Shown here: positions 42,575-50,986 of the stretch, piece by piece
Layout of the letters: each line of letters begins with the position of its first letter
Numbering within the stretch: the stretch's first letter is position 1
Source: Corynebacterium falsenii
Lineage (GTDB): Bacteria > Actinomycetota > Actinomycetes > Mycobacteriales > Mycobacteriaceae
Reading direction: 5' to 3'
Assembly: GCA_001054945.1 (NCBI GenBank)
Contig: JVKJ01000003.1
Coordinates: 1 to 64,000, forward strand
DNA: 64,000 nucleotides
Position numbers and translations under genes: made by a program
Notes under the pieces: generated by a model
Databases searched by the model: none
What the model saw: the letters and a program-made list of their open reading frames with translations, nothing else
Told to the model about the DNA's origin: nothing

Positions 42575-42880
42575 CGCACGATCGTTGAACTTCTGCAGCG
42601 CTACTGCTTGCCGCCACCATGTGCGCACAGAAATACGGGCCCAGCCGCGACTCTCACAGAGCGCGGGCCGAGCCCGTATCGAATGCTGTTGTCTATATTC
42701 TGGTCCATCCTGCGGTGGCCGGAGTGTCTAGGTCCGCCACCTGGATGCGAATAAGTTCTTGGCACATGACCGCGTGGTGCACCGCTGGTGGGACACTCGA
42801 TTTCTTGGCGTCCCAAACGAGCGTTGGGCGGGTGTCTAGGCCGCCAGCCCTTCCTCGCGGTGCGTGGTCACGTTAGCTAG
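42575..42880. other. Gene-free gap between the glycan island and rplI
   Basis: This 306-bp convergent gap shows no gene I can support. It contains a terminator-like hairpin at 42633-42679 and a short direct repeat, GTGTCTAGG(T)CCGCCA, at about 42725 and 42831. It may mark the right junction of the island, but I see no integrase, tRNA or long flanking repeat. Confidence 0.45.
42633..42679 (+). terminator. Hairpin terminator between convergent units
   Basis: ATACGGGC (42633-42640) pairs with GCCCGTAT (42672-42679), with further GC pairing inside (CCCGCGCTC-like centre). It lies between the stops of the fusion glycosyltransferase and rplI and could serve either strand. No long T-run follows. 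Confidence 0.55.
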
Positions 42881-43333
42881 TTACTCTCCGGCGACCTCGA
42901 AGTTCAGGGAAGCGACAATGTCGCCCTGAAGCTTCACGTCAACGGTGTAGCGTCCGGTGGACTTGATGCTGTTCTTCGGCAGCTTGATGGAGTGCTTGTC
43001 CAGCTTGCGGCCGTTAGCCTTCTCAACGGCGTCTGCAACGTCCTGAGCGGTCACGGAACCGAACAGCTTGCCGCCCTCTGCGGTGCGCACTGGGATGGTC
43101 ACGCCGTTCAGCGCGTCCAGCTCAGCCTTGACCTCGCGAGCGTGATCCAAGTCGCGGATCTGCTTTTCTTCCTGGGCACGCTTGATGCCCTCGATCTGCT
43201 TCTCAGCGCCGCGGGTAGCAACAATCGCGTATCCGCGTGGAAGCAGGTAGTTACGTCCGTATCCAGCCTTGACTTCAACGATGTCGCCGGGGACACCGAG
43301 CTTGTCAACGGCGGTGGTGAGGATCAGCTTCAT
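42881..43333 (-). CDS. rplI: 50S ribosomal protein L9
   Basis: A 150-aa ribosomal protein. The N-terminal domain MKLILTTAVDKLGVPGDIVEVKAGYGRNYLLPRGYA carries the conserved rRNA-binding GYGRNYLLP. A long central helix (KQIEGIKRAQEEKQIRDLDH) links it to the C-terminal domain with GGKLFGSVTAQDVADAV. Length is normal. It follows ssb by 53 bases in the rpsF-ssb-rplI unit; rpsR is not between them, as is usual in corynebacteria but unlike mycobacteria. Confidence 0.97.
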   Translation of the reverse strand: MKLILTTAVDKLGVPGDIVEVKAGYGRNYLLPRGYAIVATRGAEKQIEGIKRAQEEKQIRDLDHAREVKAELDALNGVTIPVRTAEGGKLFGSVTAQDVADAVEKANGRKLDKHSIKLPKNSIKSTGRYTVDVKLQGDIVASLNFEVAGE

Positions 43334-43386
43334 GATCCAGCCTTTCGTTGTGCATGGAGTGTGTGCTTAGGGGTGTTCAAAATCTT

Positions 43387-43986
43387 TTAGAACGGCGGTT
43401 CGTCGCCGTCATCACCAAAACCGGACTGCGGGGCGGAATTCCACGGGTCGCTATCGGTGGAAGCATTGCGCCCACCGAAGCCCTGGTTTCCGCCAAAGTT
43501 GCCACCCTGGCCGCCCTGGTTGCCTCCAGCGCCACCGGCGTTGCCGCCCTGTGGTCCGCCGAAATTGCCACCCTGGTTGCCGCCAAAGTTGCCACCTTGA
43601 CCGCCCTGGCCACCACCGCGCGGAGTCTTCGTGACCTGCGCAGTTGCGTACTTCAGAGACGGTCCTACTTCATCCACCTCAACCTCAAAAACCGTGCGCT
43701 TCTCGCCCTCGCGGGTCTCGAAGGAGCGCTGGCGCAAACGGCCATTCACCACGACTCGATCACCCTTGTGCAGGGAGTTCGCGACGTTTTCGGCGGCCTG
43801 GCGCCAGACATTGCAGGACAGGAACAGTGCTTCGCCGTCCACCCATTGCCCAGCCTGGGCATCGTAGCGGCGCGGCGTGGAAGCAACGCGGAAACTAGCT
43901 ACCGCTGCGCTACTTTGCGTGTATCGCAGTTCGGGGTCCGCAACCAGGTTGCCGACGACCGTGATTGGTGTGTCTCCCTGTGCCAT
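43387..43986 (-). CDS. ssb: Single-stranded DNA-binding protein SSB
   Basis: A 199-aa tetrameric SSB that coats single-stranded DNA during replication. The OB fold is residues 1-115, with [34 protein letters not shown] and [41 protein letters not shown] long, flexible Gly/Asn/Gln-rich linker (many GGN and GGQ units) leads to the acidic tip DDGDEPPF, which recruits partner proteins. Typical actinobacterial architecture. It lies between rpsF and rplI. Confidence 0.96.
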   Translation of the reverse strand: MAQGDTPITVVGNLVADPELRYTQSSAAVASFRVASTPRRYDAQAGQWVDGEALFLSCNVWRQAAENVANSLHKGDRVVVNGRLRQRSFETREGEKRTVFEVEVDEVGPSLKYATAQVTKTPRGGGQGGQGGNFGGNQGGNFGGPQGGNAGGAGGNQGGQGGNFGGNQGFGGRNASTDSDPWNSAPQSGFGDDGDEPPF

Positions 43987-44169
43987 GTCTTTTCAGTCCT
44001 AAAGGTTGAGTGTGATGAATTCCGGTAAGGATCAGTCCGCCAGACCGCTTGCAGCAGTCCGCGATGTTCCTCGCCTTCCCTCAGCGCGAAGGAAGCGTAC
44101 TTCTGAGTTGCGATTGTAGCCCGCTCGTCAGAGCTCTATGCCCCTCGCGCGAATGATGGGAGGTCGAAG

Positions 44170-44466
44170 TTACTGGTCCTTGCGCAGCACCTTGGTGCGC
44201 ATGATGGTGTCATTGATGGTGAGCACGCGATCAAGCTCCTGCACGGTAGCCGATTCACACTTCAGGTCCAGCACCACGTAGATGCCTTCGTCCTTCTTGT
44301 TAATCGGGTATTCAAGGCGACGCTTGCCCCAAATATCTACCTTCTCTACGGAACCGTTTTCCTTGCGGACAATGTCCAAGAACTTGTCCAGCGACGGGGC
44401 AACGGTGCGCTCATCCTGGGAAGGATCGATGATAATCATCACTTCGTATTGACGCACGGACCTCAT
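44170..44466 (-). CDS. rpsF: 30S ribosomal protein S6
   Basis: A 98-aa ribosomal protein. ATG 44466 (MRSVRQYEVMIIIDPSQDE) is used, but the AGGAGG site is only two bases away from it, so translation may start at GTG 44457 (reading VRQYEVM), which has better spacing. Core features are YEVMIIIDP, SLDKFLDIVRKENGSVEKVDIWGKRRLEYPI and GIYVVLDLKC. First gene of the rpsF-ssb-rplI unit, with a 183-bp gap before ssb that shows no gene. Confidence 0.95.
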   Translation of the reverse strand: MRSVRQYEVMIIIDPSQDERTVAPSLDKFLDIVRKENGSVEKVDIWGKRRLEYPINKKDEGIYVVLDLKCESATVQELDRVLTINDTIMRTKVLRKDQ

Positions 44467-44612
44467 CACCTCCTATGGTCTAAGTTTTCGGCCACGCCCG
44501 GGTTTGGGCATGGCAGGAGGGTCGTTGCGTCAGCAACCTCATCAGACTACTGGGTCACCAGCTCAAACAACAAACCCCGCTACCACTCCCCCGCAGGCCT
44601 CGCACCCGATTC

Positions 44613-44795
44613 TTAGGCCGCCCACCCCACCGCGACCGTGGTGGGCACGATCGTGAGGAAGACCACCGCCAGACAAAACAGCGTCCACGTGACCTTCTGG
44701 GGCTTCTTGTAACTGAAGCTGTAGTAGGAAGCCCCAAACAACAGGAAGCCAATGAATACGCTGGCCATCGTGACCAGCAAGGCGATCTCATTCAT
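44613..44795 (-). CDS. Small two-helix membrane protein coupled to the GT87 gene
   Basis: A 60-aa protein with two membrane helices (EIALLVTMASVFIGFLLFGASYY and WTLFCLAVVFLTIVPTTVAVGWAA) joined by a basic loop (SFSYKKPQKV). Its ATG at 44795 overlaps the stop of the GT87 gene (ATGA), so translation is coupled, which suggests that it works with that enzyme. Function unknown. Confidence 0.7.
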   Translation of the reverse strand: MNEIALLVTMASVFIGFLLFGASYYSFSYKKPQKVTWTLFCLAVVFLTIVPTTVAVGWAA

Positions 44796-46312
44796 GTTTT
44801 CACCTTAGCCCGCGCGTCCGACAGGTCCTCATCGCGCTGGCCGGGCGCCCTAGGTTCCAGAAGTCCTGCGAGTGGGTCACGGCCACCGTGGGCTTCCCGG
44901 ATTTTATCGACGCCACTGCCTCGCCCCATGGCCTCCCTGATCACCAGCCCAGCCATGACAAACAGCAGACCAAAGCGCACCACGGTGAGGGTATCCGCCA
45001 GCCAATTCGGAGCGGCCTGGTTACTGGGCAGGAATTGCCACAGCCGCACATACCAGTACACGGCCTCCAGAGCGCCCCACGCGAACACCAGTCGCCACCG
45101 CGGCACGGCCAGCACCATGAGAGGTACCAGCCAGAGAGAGTATTGCGGGCTCCACACCTTGTTAGTCACCAGAAACGCCAGCGTGGTGAGGAAAACGATG
45201 TGACCGACTCGCGGTGGCGTCTGGGAAAAGAACACGACCACGGCGACCCCCACCAGGCAGGCAGCGAGCAACCCAAAGCTCAGAACATTGAGAACTCCCA
45301 CGTGGGGAACGGCCTTATCTGGCGAGACCCCCGACCACGTGGAGTCCCCGATGATGTGAGCGATGACCGCGTAGAGCGTGGAGCCCTCCCACCCGCGCTG
45401 GGAATTGAGGCGGAAAAATTCCCCCCAGCCTTTGGGCGCGAGGATCATGATGGGCAGGTTCACGGCGATCCACGCGATGATCGCACCGGACATCATGCGC
45501 ACCATCGGCACCCACGCGCGGTGCCGGATGCACAGCAGCACCAGGGCCCCCAGAAGGAAAGCCGGCCACAGCTTGAGGGCAATGCCCAGGCCGCCCGCAG
45601 CACCGGCCCAGGCTGGGCGGCGGTGAGCCCAGAGTGACAGTGCAGCGACGGCGGCGAGCACGGACAGGGCATCGAAGTTCGTGTAAATATGCACGATGAC
45701 CAGCGGGGAGGCCGCCATGAGCACCGTGTCCCACACACGGTTCCCGGTCAGGTTGGACACCAGGCCGACAGCGGCGATCCACGCGGCGGCCAGGAAGAAG
45801 GCGCACACAGCGAAATACATGGCCCCCGGAGCGACCGGAGGCAGGCCTATCGCGTCCCACGCAGTGTGGATTGGGCGCGCGACCACGGCAGACAGCCACT
45901 GAAACACTCCGGAGAGCACGGGGTATTCCATGTACCTAGTCGCGCCATCGGATTGCCAGGAGTGCAGGTACGGGAAGGCCAACTGGTCGAGCCCGCGGCT
46001 GCCATAGAGCGTGACGATATCCGTGTAGCAGCCGGAGGTGTACTGGCGGTTGCCGGACCAGGAAACAACAGGGCCTCCCGCCCCCATGACAGAGCGAGTG
46101 CAATTGGCCTTCTGTAACCAGCCCAGCGCCGTGAAGGCGGCGGCCACCGCGAGGAGAATCCGCAGGGGGGTCCACCAGTTGGCCCTACCGATGAGGGCAT
46201 GCCGACCCGGTGGGCCACCGATGAAATCAACAAACCCGCGTCCTGCCGGCTCCGTGGAGCTGGGCAGTACGCGGGTGGTGTTACTGCGGGTTGGCTTGGG
46301 GTGGCTCATCAC
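44792..46312 (-). CDS. GT87 (DUF2029) polyprenyl-phosphate-dependent glycosyltransferase
   Basis: A 506-aa integral membrane protein with about ten to twelve helices. The first extracytoplasmic loop has the acidic pattern CYTDIVTLYGSRGLDQLAFPY and the region YMEYPVLSGVFQWLSA, which are GT87/DUF2029 hallmarks. Later helices include YTNFDALSVLAAVAALSLW, ALKLWPAFLLGALVLL and NKVWSPQYSLWLVPL. Relatives are mannosyltransferases using polyprenyl-phosphate sugars on the outer face. The place beside ponA and rpsF matches mycobacterial Rv0051. Exact product unknown. Confidence 0.87.
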   Translation of the reverse strand: MMSHPKPTRSNTTRVLPSSTEPAGRGFVDFIGGPPGRHALIGRANWWTPLRILLAVAAAFTALGWLQKANCTRSVMGAGGPVVSWSGNRQYTSGCYTDIVTLYGSRGLDQLAFPYLHSWQSDGATRYMEYPVLSGVFQWLSAVVARPIHTAWDAIGLPPVAPGAMYFAVCAFFLAAAWIAAVGLVSNLTGNRVWDTVLMAASPLVIVHIYTNFDALSVLAAVAALSLWAHRRPAWAGAAGGLGIALKLWPAFLLGALVLLCIRHRAWVPMVRMMSGAIIAWIAVNLPIMILAPKGWGEFFRLNSQRGWEGSTLYAVIAHIIGDSTWSGVSPDKAVPHVGVLNVLSFGLLAACLVGVAVVVFFSQTPPRVGHIVFLTTLAFLVTNKVWSPQYSLWLVPLMVLAVPRWRLVFAWGALEAVYWYVRLWQFLPSNQAAPNWLADTLTVVRFGLLFVMAGLVIREAMGRGSGVDKIREAHGGRDPLAGLLEPRAPGQRDEDLSDARAKVKT

Positions 46313-46406
46313 TATGGGATTCTAGTCAACCCATGGGATTGGGGGCTGCCAAGCAGGCGCCGGCCTTTTCGGCTCCCCCTGAGCCCCACTTATTGGGGCT
46401 TCAGGA

Positions 46407-48842
46407 TTATTGGGGCTTTAAGAAGTCATCGATCAACTGCCCCACGTCCGGCGGCGGAGGCTGGTTCGGCGCCGGCTGTGGCGCGTTGCCGCCGTTGCCT
46501 TGAGCGGGGCCGCCGGGTGATGGAGCGCCCTGGCCCGGGGTGCCGGGGTTAGCCGGGTTGGCCGGCGCGCCCGGGTTAGCCGGGGTGCCGGGGTTGGCGG
46601 GGGGCGTCGCCGGAGCGGACGGTTGCTCCGGGGCGCTTGTCGGCGCCTGCTCGCTGGTCTGGGCGCTGCCGCCCGAGCCTCTGTTGCTGGAATTGCCCGA
46701 ACCCCTGCTGGAGCTACCGGAGCTGGAACCGCTGTTGCTGGAACTGCCCGAGCTGCTGGACCCACTGGACGTGGATCCCGGAGTGCCGAAGGACTCGATG
46801 TCCTTACCCTCCAGGGCGCGGTCCATCACGCCCTTCCAGATCGTCGCGGGGAGCTGCGAGCCGTACATCACGCCACCGGAGGAGTTCACCAGCGGCCGTG
46901 CGTCGGCGGTACCCAGCCACACGGCGGTGGCCAGCTGTGGGGTAGAGCCGATCATCCAGGCGTCCTTGTTCTGCCCGGTGTCGCCCAGCTGCGACGTACC
47001 GGTCTTTGCAGCGGATGGGCGCCCGCCAGCCAGCGAGTTGCCGTGAGAGTAAGCGGCGATCGGTCCCATCGCGGCCATCACGTTATTGGCCACATCGCGG
47101 CTGACCACCTGGTCGCTCTTCGGCTTGGTGTTATCCAGCAGCACATCGCCGTTGGAGTTCTCCACCTTCTCGACGAAGTGCGGCCGGTAGTACTTGCCCT
47201 CGTTGGACAGGGTGGCCAGAGCAGAGGCCATGTCCAGCGGGCGAGACTGGTACATGCCCAGGGTGATGCCCTCGTATGGAGGCTTACCGCCCTCTTCCTG
47301 CAGGGTCTTGCCGAAGCCCGGGATTTCTTCGGCGATACCCAGCTTGTGGGCCATGTCCGCCACGGCCTTCGCCCCGCCGTTGAGGTCGCGGGTCAGGCGG
47401 ATGAAGCTGGTGTTGAGGGACATCTTTAGGGCCTGGTTGATGGCACAGGTGCCGCAGGACTCCCCGTTCACATTGGTGACATTGGTCTCTCCTGTCGTCA
47501 CCGGCGAGGAATCGAAGGTGTCATAGATTGAGCCACCCTGCTCCAGATAGGCCGCCAGGGCGAAGATCTTGAAGGTCGAGCCGGTCTGCATGGGCGCATT
47601 CGCGTGGTCCCAGCCAACCGGATCGTCACCGCCGTAATAGGCACGAACACCGCCGGACTTCGGGTCGACGGATACCACCGCGCCCTGCAGACCGTCCATC
47701 TCACCCTGGAAGTTGGTGTGGACCTGGTCGACCGCAGCAGCCTGGGCGGTCGGGTCGATAGTCGTGTGGATGCGCAGGCCGCCGGTATTTACCTGTTGCT
47801 CGGTAATGCCAGCATCGGCCAGCTCCGCCGTCACTCGCTGCTTAATCAGCCCGTTCGTTCCTTCTGCGGCGACCTGCTGCTGTGCCTGCGCAGGGTCCTG
47901 AGCCTCCGGGTACTTAGCGCTCTTCCGCTCGGAATCCTTGATCGCGCCAATGGACACCATTCCGTCCATGACGTAGTTCCAGCGCTGCTCTGCGCGCTGC
48001 CTATTCGTCCAGGGGTCTAGCTGGGACGGCGCCTGGATGGAGGCGGCAAGCACTGCACCCTCCTCCGGGGTCAGGTCCTTGACCTCCTTGCCAAAGTAGG
48101 CGTGGGCCGCCGCATTGATGCCGTACGCATTGCGCCCGAAATAGATCGTGTTCAAGTAGGCGCCCAGGATCTCGTCCTTCGACCATTCGCGTGCCATCTT
48201 CGAGGAGATGACGAGCTCCTTGGCCTTACGGGTCAGCGAGAATTCGTCGCCCACCAGCGCATTCTTCACGTACTGCTGGGTAATGGTGGAACCTCCGCCA
48301 GCCCCGGACTTTCCGAACAGCTGCCCCAGTGCTGCACGCCCGAATCCGGTGATGGAGAAGCCGGGGTTGTCATAGAAGTCCCGGTCCTCGGCGGCCAAGA
48401 CCGCGTTACGCACGTGGTTGGGGATTTCCTCGATGTCCACGTTCTGCCGGTTGCCTTCCGGTGGCACGATGCGTGCCAACTCCGTCTCATTGTCGGAGGC
48501 CATGATGTAGGAGGTCTGGTTGTTGACCAGCTCGTTGGGCTCCGGAACCTTCGTGACGGAGTAGGCTGCGAAGAAGGCGACCATTGGCACGATGATGACC
48601 ACGGCCATGATGGCCGCCAGCGTGGTCAGAACCTTCTTGCGGAATCCACCTTCACGCCAGTTGGACTTTTTGCGTGTGCGCGCGGTGATATTCCCCTGCC
48701 TCGCGGACTTGTTGCCGCTGCTACTCGCAGGTGTGCGCTTGTTAGCAGGCCTTTTCTGGTTGCCCGCCTGGTTCTCGGCTCCCCTTCGGTTCGCCGGATT
48801 CTTGCCGTTACTCAATGAGACTCGTCTCCCGGTTGACGTCAC
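46407..48842 (-). CDS. ponA: Bifunctional penicillin-binding protein 1 (PonA type)
   Basis: An 811-aa peptidoglycan glycosyltransferase/transpeptidase. GTG 48842 has no good ribosome site; TTG 48815 (LSNGKNPANRR) with GGGAG upstream is possible. There is a basic cytoplasmic start, then a membrane helix at about 70-95. The GT51 domain has Glu152 in AAEDRDFY and GGSTITQQYVKN. The transpeptidase has the catalytic Ser422-x-x-Lys425 (GSTFKI), Ser475-x-Asn477 (SLN) and KTGTS at 613. The C-terminus is a ~120-residue Ser/Gly/Pro/Ala-rich tail with repeated NPGTPAN-like units. It is divergent from ino1. Confidence 0.95.
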   Translation of the reverse strand: MTSTGRRVSLSNGKNPANRRGAENQAGNQKRPANKRTPASSSGNKSARQGNITARTRKKSNWREGGFRKKVLTTLAAIMAVVIIVPMVAFFAAYSVTKVPEPNELVNNQTSYIMASDNETELARIVPPEGNRQNVDIEEIPNHVRNAVLAAEDRDFYDNPGFSITGFGRAALGQLFGKSGAGGGSTITQQYVKNALVGDEFSLTRKAKELVISSKMAREWSKDEILGAYLNTIYFGRNAYGINAAAHAYFGKEVKDLTPEEGAVLAASIQAPSQLDPWTNRQRAEQRWNYVMDGMVSIGAIKDSERKSAKYPEAQDPAQAQQQVAAEGTNGLIKQRVTAELADAGITEQQVNTGGLRIHTTIDPTAQAAAVDQVHTNFQGEMDGLQGAVVSVDPKSGGVRAYYGGDDPVGWDHANAPMQTGSTFKIFALAAYLEQGGSIYDTFDSSPVTTGETNVTNVNGESCGTCAINQALKMSLNTSFIRLTRDLNGGAKAVADMAHKLGIAEEIPGFGKTLQEEGGKPPYEGITLGMYQSRPLDMASALATLSNEGKYYRPHFVEKVENSNGDVLLDNTKPKSDQVVSRDVANNVMAAMGPIAAYSHGNSLAGGRPSAAKTGTSQLGDTGQNKDAWMIGSTPQLATAVWLGTADARPLVNSSGGVMYGSQLPATIWKGVMDRALEGKDIESFGTPGSTSSGSSSSGSSSNSGSSSGSSSRGSGNSSNRGSGGSAQTSEQAPTSAPEQPSAPATPPANPGTPANPGAPANPANPGTPGQGAPSPGGPAQGNGGNAPQPAPNQPPPPDVGQLIDDFLKPQ

Positions 48843-49162
48843 ATTCTGAGGTCAATCATTTTGGCACTAGCACGCCGAGGGCAGCCCTCACCGTCACCAC
48901 CGCAAAATGGATCTTCACTACATTACGCCCTCGACCTTATTTTTTAGGTATCTCTGAGCTTGCGGTTTTCTGTACAGTACAGCGTCGCTCGCTCGCCCGG
49001 GGGTCGGTCGGTCACCCCATCCGCGCTCAGGAGGGTGGGTCTCGCCCTAGTTATGGACGCCATCTTCCAACGCGGTACTTGATCGGTTCACCCAGCTCAC
49101 TTGATCGGTAAAGCGACCTCACAATGGCTGAACTGGCGCTATTCAACGATAGGTTCGCAATC
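48843..49162. promoter_or_regulatory. ponA-ino1 divergent region with an 11-bp direct repeat
   Basis: This 320-bp gap holds no gene. ACTTGATCGGT occurs at 49077-49087 and again at 49099-49109, exactly 22 bases apart, i.e. two helical turns, 54-86 bases before the ino1 start. This is a typical arrangement for two protomers of an activator or repressor. The AT-rich stretch around 48936-48978 is a likely promoter. Confidence 0.5.
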
Positions 49163-50302
49163 ATGGAAAATTCTGATGCTTCATCCCAGGCGCGCTCCGA
49201 GGGTTCCGGTGATTCCTCGTCGACGGTCAACATTGCCATCGTCGGCCTCGGCAACTGCGCCACCTCGCTGATCCAAGGACTTCAGTTCTACAAGGACGCT
49301 GAGGACAACCAGGACATCCCCGGTCTGATGCACACCGTGTTCGGGCAGTACCACGTTCGCGACGTCAAGGTCGTCGCCGCTTTCGATGTGGATGCGGACA
49401 AGGTGGGCAAGGACGTGGCAGACGCCACCCAATCCAGCCGCAACTGCACCATCAAGATTGCCGATGTTCCGCAGCTGGGCGTGAAGGTCCAACGCGGCAA
49501 GACCCTCGACGGGCTGGGACGCTACTACCAGGAGTCCATCGAGGAGTCTGCCGAGGAAGCGGTGGATGTCGCGGCAGCTCTGAAGGAGGCAGGGGCGGAT
49601 GTCCTGGTCAGCTACCTTCCAGTTGGTTCCGAAGAGGCAGACCGTTTCTACGCTCAGTGCGCAATTGACGCAGGTTGCGCCTTTGTGAACGCCCTGCCTG
49701 TCTTCATTGCCTCCGACCCTGAGTGGGCGGACAAGTTCCGCGAAGCGGGTCTGCCGATCATCGGTGATGACATCAAAAGCCAGGTGGGTGCAACCATTAC
49801 CCACCGTGTTCTGGCACGCCTTTTCGAAGACCGTGGCGTCCGGCTCGATCGAACGATGCAGCTGAACGTCGGCGGAAACATGGACTTCAAGAACATGCTC
49901 GAACGTGAGCGCCTGGAGTCCAAGAAGGTCTCTAAGACGCAATCGGTGACCTCCAACCTGCAGGGCGGCCCGCTGGCCGGGAAGGTCGAGGACCGGAACG
50001 TCCACATCGGCCCGTCTGACTACGTGGAGTGGCTGGATGACCGGAAGTGGGCCTACGTTCGCCTGGAGGGCTCCGCCTTCGGCGAGGTTCCCCTCAACCT
50101 GGAGTACAAGCTCGAGGTGTGGGACTCCCCTAACTCTGCGGGCATCATCATCGACGCGGTGCGCGCGGCGAAAATTGCTCTGGACCGTGGCGTGGCCGGC
50201 CCTGTGGACGCCGCTAGCAGCTATCTGATGAAGTCCCCACCAGTGCAGTTGCCCGATGACGTGGCGCGGGCTCAGCTGGAAGAGTTCATCAACGGCGCCT
50301 AG
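49163..50302 (+). CDS. ino1: Inositol-1-phosphate synthase
   Basis: A 379-aa NAD-dependent enzyme turning glucose-6-phosphate into inositol-1-phosphate, the entry to phosphatidylinositol, mannosylated lipids and mycothiol. ATG 49163 (MENSDASSQ) is chosen; an upstream in-frame ATG at 49124 exists. Cofactor loop [19 protein letters not shown] lies at about 22-40. [50 protein letters not shown] and [20 protein letters not shown] are highly conserved in actinobacterial Ino1. The extra ~20 Ser-rich N-terminal residues are unusual. Confidence 0.96.
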   Translation: MENSDASSQARSEGSGDSSSTVNIAIVGLGNCATSLIQGLQFYKDAEDNQDIPGLMHTVFGQYHVRDVKVVAAFDVDADKVGKDVADATQSSRNCTIKIADVPQLGVKVQRGKTLDGLGRYYQESIEESAEEAVDVAAALKEAGADVLVSYLPVGSEEADRFYAQCAIDAGCAFVNALPVFIASDPEWADKFREAGLPIIGDDIKSQVGATITHRVLARLFEDRGVRLDRTMQLNVGGNMDFKNMLERERLESKKVSKTQSVTSNLQGGPLAGKVEDRNVHIGPSDYVEWLDDRKWAYVRLEGSAFGEVPLNLEYKLEVWDSPNSAGIIIDAVRAAKIALDRGVAGPVDAASSYLMKSPPVQLPDDVARAQLEEFINGA

Positions 50303-50366
50303 TTGCTCGGAAGTTACAATTTGTTTCCAGGCTATTGCAATTTCTGATACATAAATATAAAGTTCT

Positions 50367-50378
50367 GGATACAGTTCC
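50367..50378. promoter_or_regulatory. Candidate MarR operator, upstream copy
   Basis: GGATACAGTTCC, 58 bases before the marR start, matches 12 of 13 positions (one base missing) of the perfect palindrome GGATACAGTATCC at 50914-50926 before the usp gene. Sharing of the site suggests that the MarR protein controls both. Confidence 0.5.
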
Positions 50379-50401
50379 CCGTCTAGTGCCCACTAGGCGG
50401 G
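50378..50401 (+). terminator. Hairpin after ino1
   Basis: CCCGTCTAGTG (50378-50388) pairs with CACTAGGCGGG (50391-50401), one pair being G-U, around a two-base centre. It sits between the ino1 stop and the marR start and overlaps the edge of the candidate operator. It may end ino1 transcription, or act as an operator; there is no T-run. Confidence 0.45.
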
Positions 50402-50435
50402 ATTCGTGTGCTCTAGCTGGGGTAGGTTGGACTTT

Positions 50436-50909
50436 ATGTCGTCGACTGCTCTAAATATCGCAAAAGAATTGCGCCCAGCCCTGACGCGGCTGTACTTGCT
50501 GTATTTCCGCAAGACGGATAACTCCAACATCAGCATGGCGCAGCTGTCCATCCTGATGATCCTGGGCCAACATGGCCCTCTGCGCATCAGCCAGGTCGCA
50601 GCGATGGAATCCATTCGCATGCCCACCGCGTCCAACGCGATCAATCAACTGGAGACAATGGGCATGCTCACCCGCACTCGGGATGTCAGCGACCGCCGTG
50701 GCGTGCGGGTCGAGCTGACGGACAAGGGCCACGAGGAGCTCAACCGCATGGCTGAGGACCGCGCACTGCAGCTCGCCAGCATGCTGGAAGGCCTCACCGA
50801 TGAGGAGCTGGCCAAGACGGAGGAACTCGTCCCCGTGATCCAAATGATCCTGGATCGTTTTTCCGCCGCTACCGAGGAAGAGCTCGAGGCTGAAGAATCC
50901 GGCCACTAG
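50436..50909 (+). CDS. MarR-family regulator
   Basis: A 157-aa winged-helix regulator from ATG 50436 (MSSTALNIAKEL). Dimerisation helix KELRPALTRLYLLYFRKTD is followed by MAQLSILMILGQHGPLRISQVAAMESIRMPTASNAINQLETMGMLTRTRD, and the wing VSDRRGVRVELTDKG. In C. glutamicum a MarR regulator (MalR) lies near ino1, so this may be its counterpart; I infer that from position only. The universal stress gene follows by 77 bases with a palindrome between. Confidence 0.9.
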   Translation: MSSTALNIAKELRPALTRLYLLYFRKTDNSNISMAQLSILMILGQHGPLRISQVAAMESIRMPTASNAINQLETMGMLTRTRDVSDRRGVRVELTDKGHEELNRMAEDRALQLASMLEGLTDEELAKTEELVPVIQMILDRFSAATEEELEAEESGH

Positions 50910-50913
50910 GCTC

Positions 50914-50926
50914 GGATACAGTATCC
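50914..50926. promoter_or_regulatory. Palindrome between marR and usp
   Basis: GGATACAGTATCC is a perfect inverted repeat with 6-base arms around one A, starting five bases after the marR stop codon and 61 bases before the usp start. A near-copy lies before marR itself, making this a good candidate for the MarR binding site. Confidence 0.6.
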
Positions 50927-50986
50927 CTTTCATTGATCACATCTTTTTTCACTACGACGACGCCCCTTTCATAAAGGAGATGCGCC

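Noticed and set aside
42881..43986. Missing rpsR between ssb and rplI as a deletion
   Set aside because: In corynebacteria rpsR is generally encoded elsewhere, so its absence here is expected.
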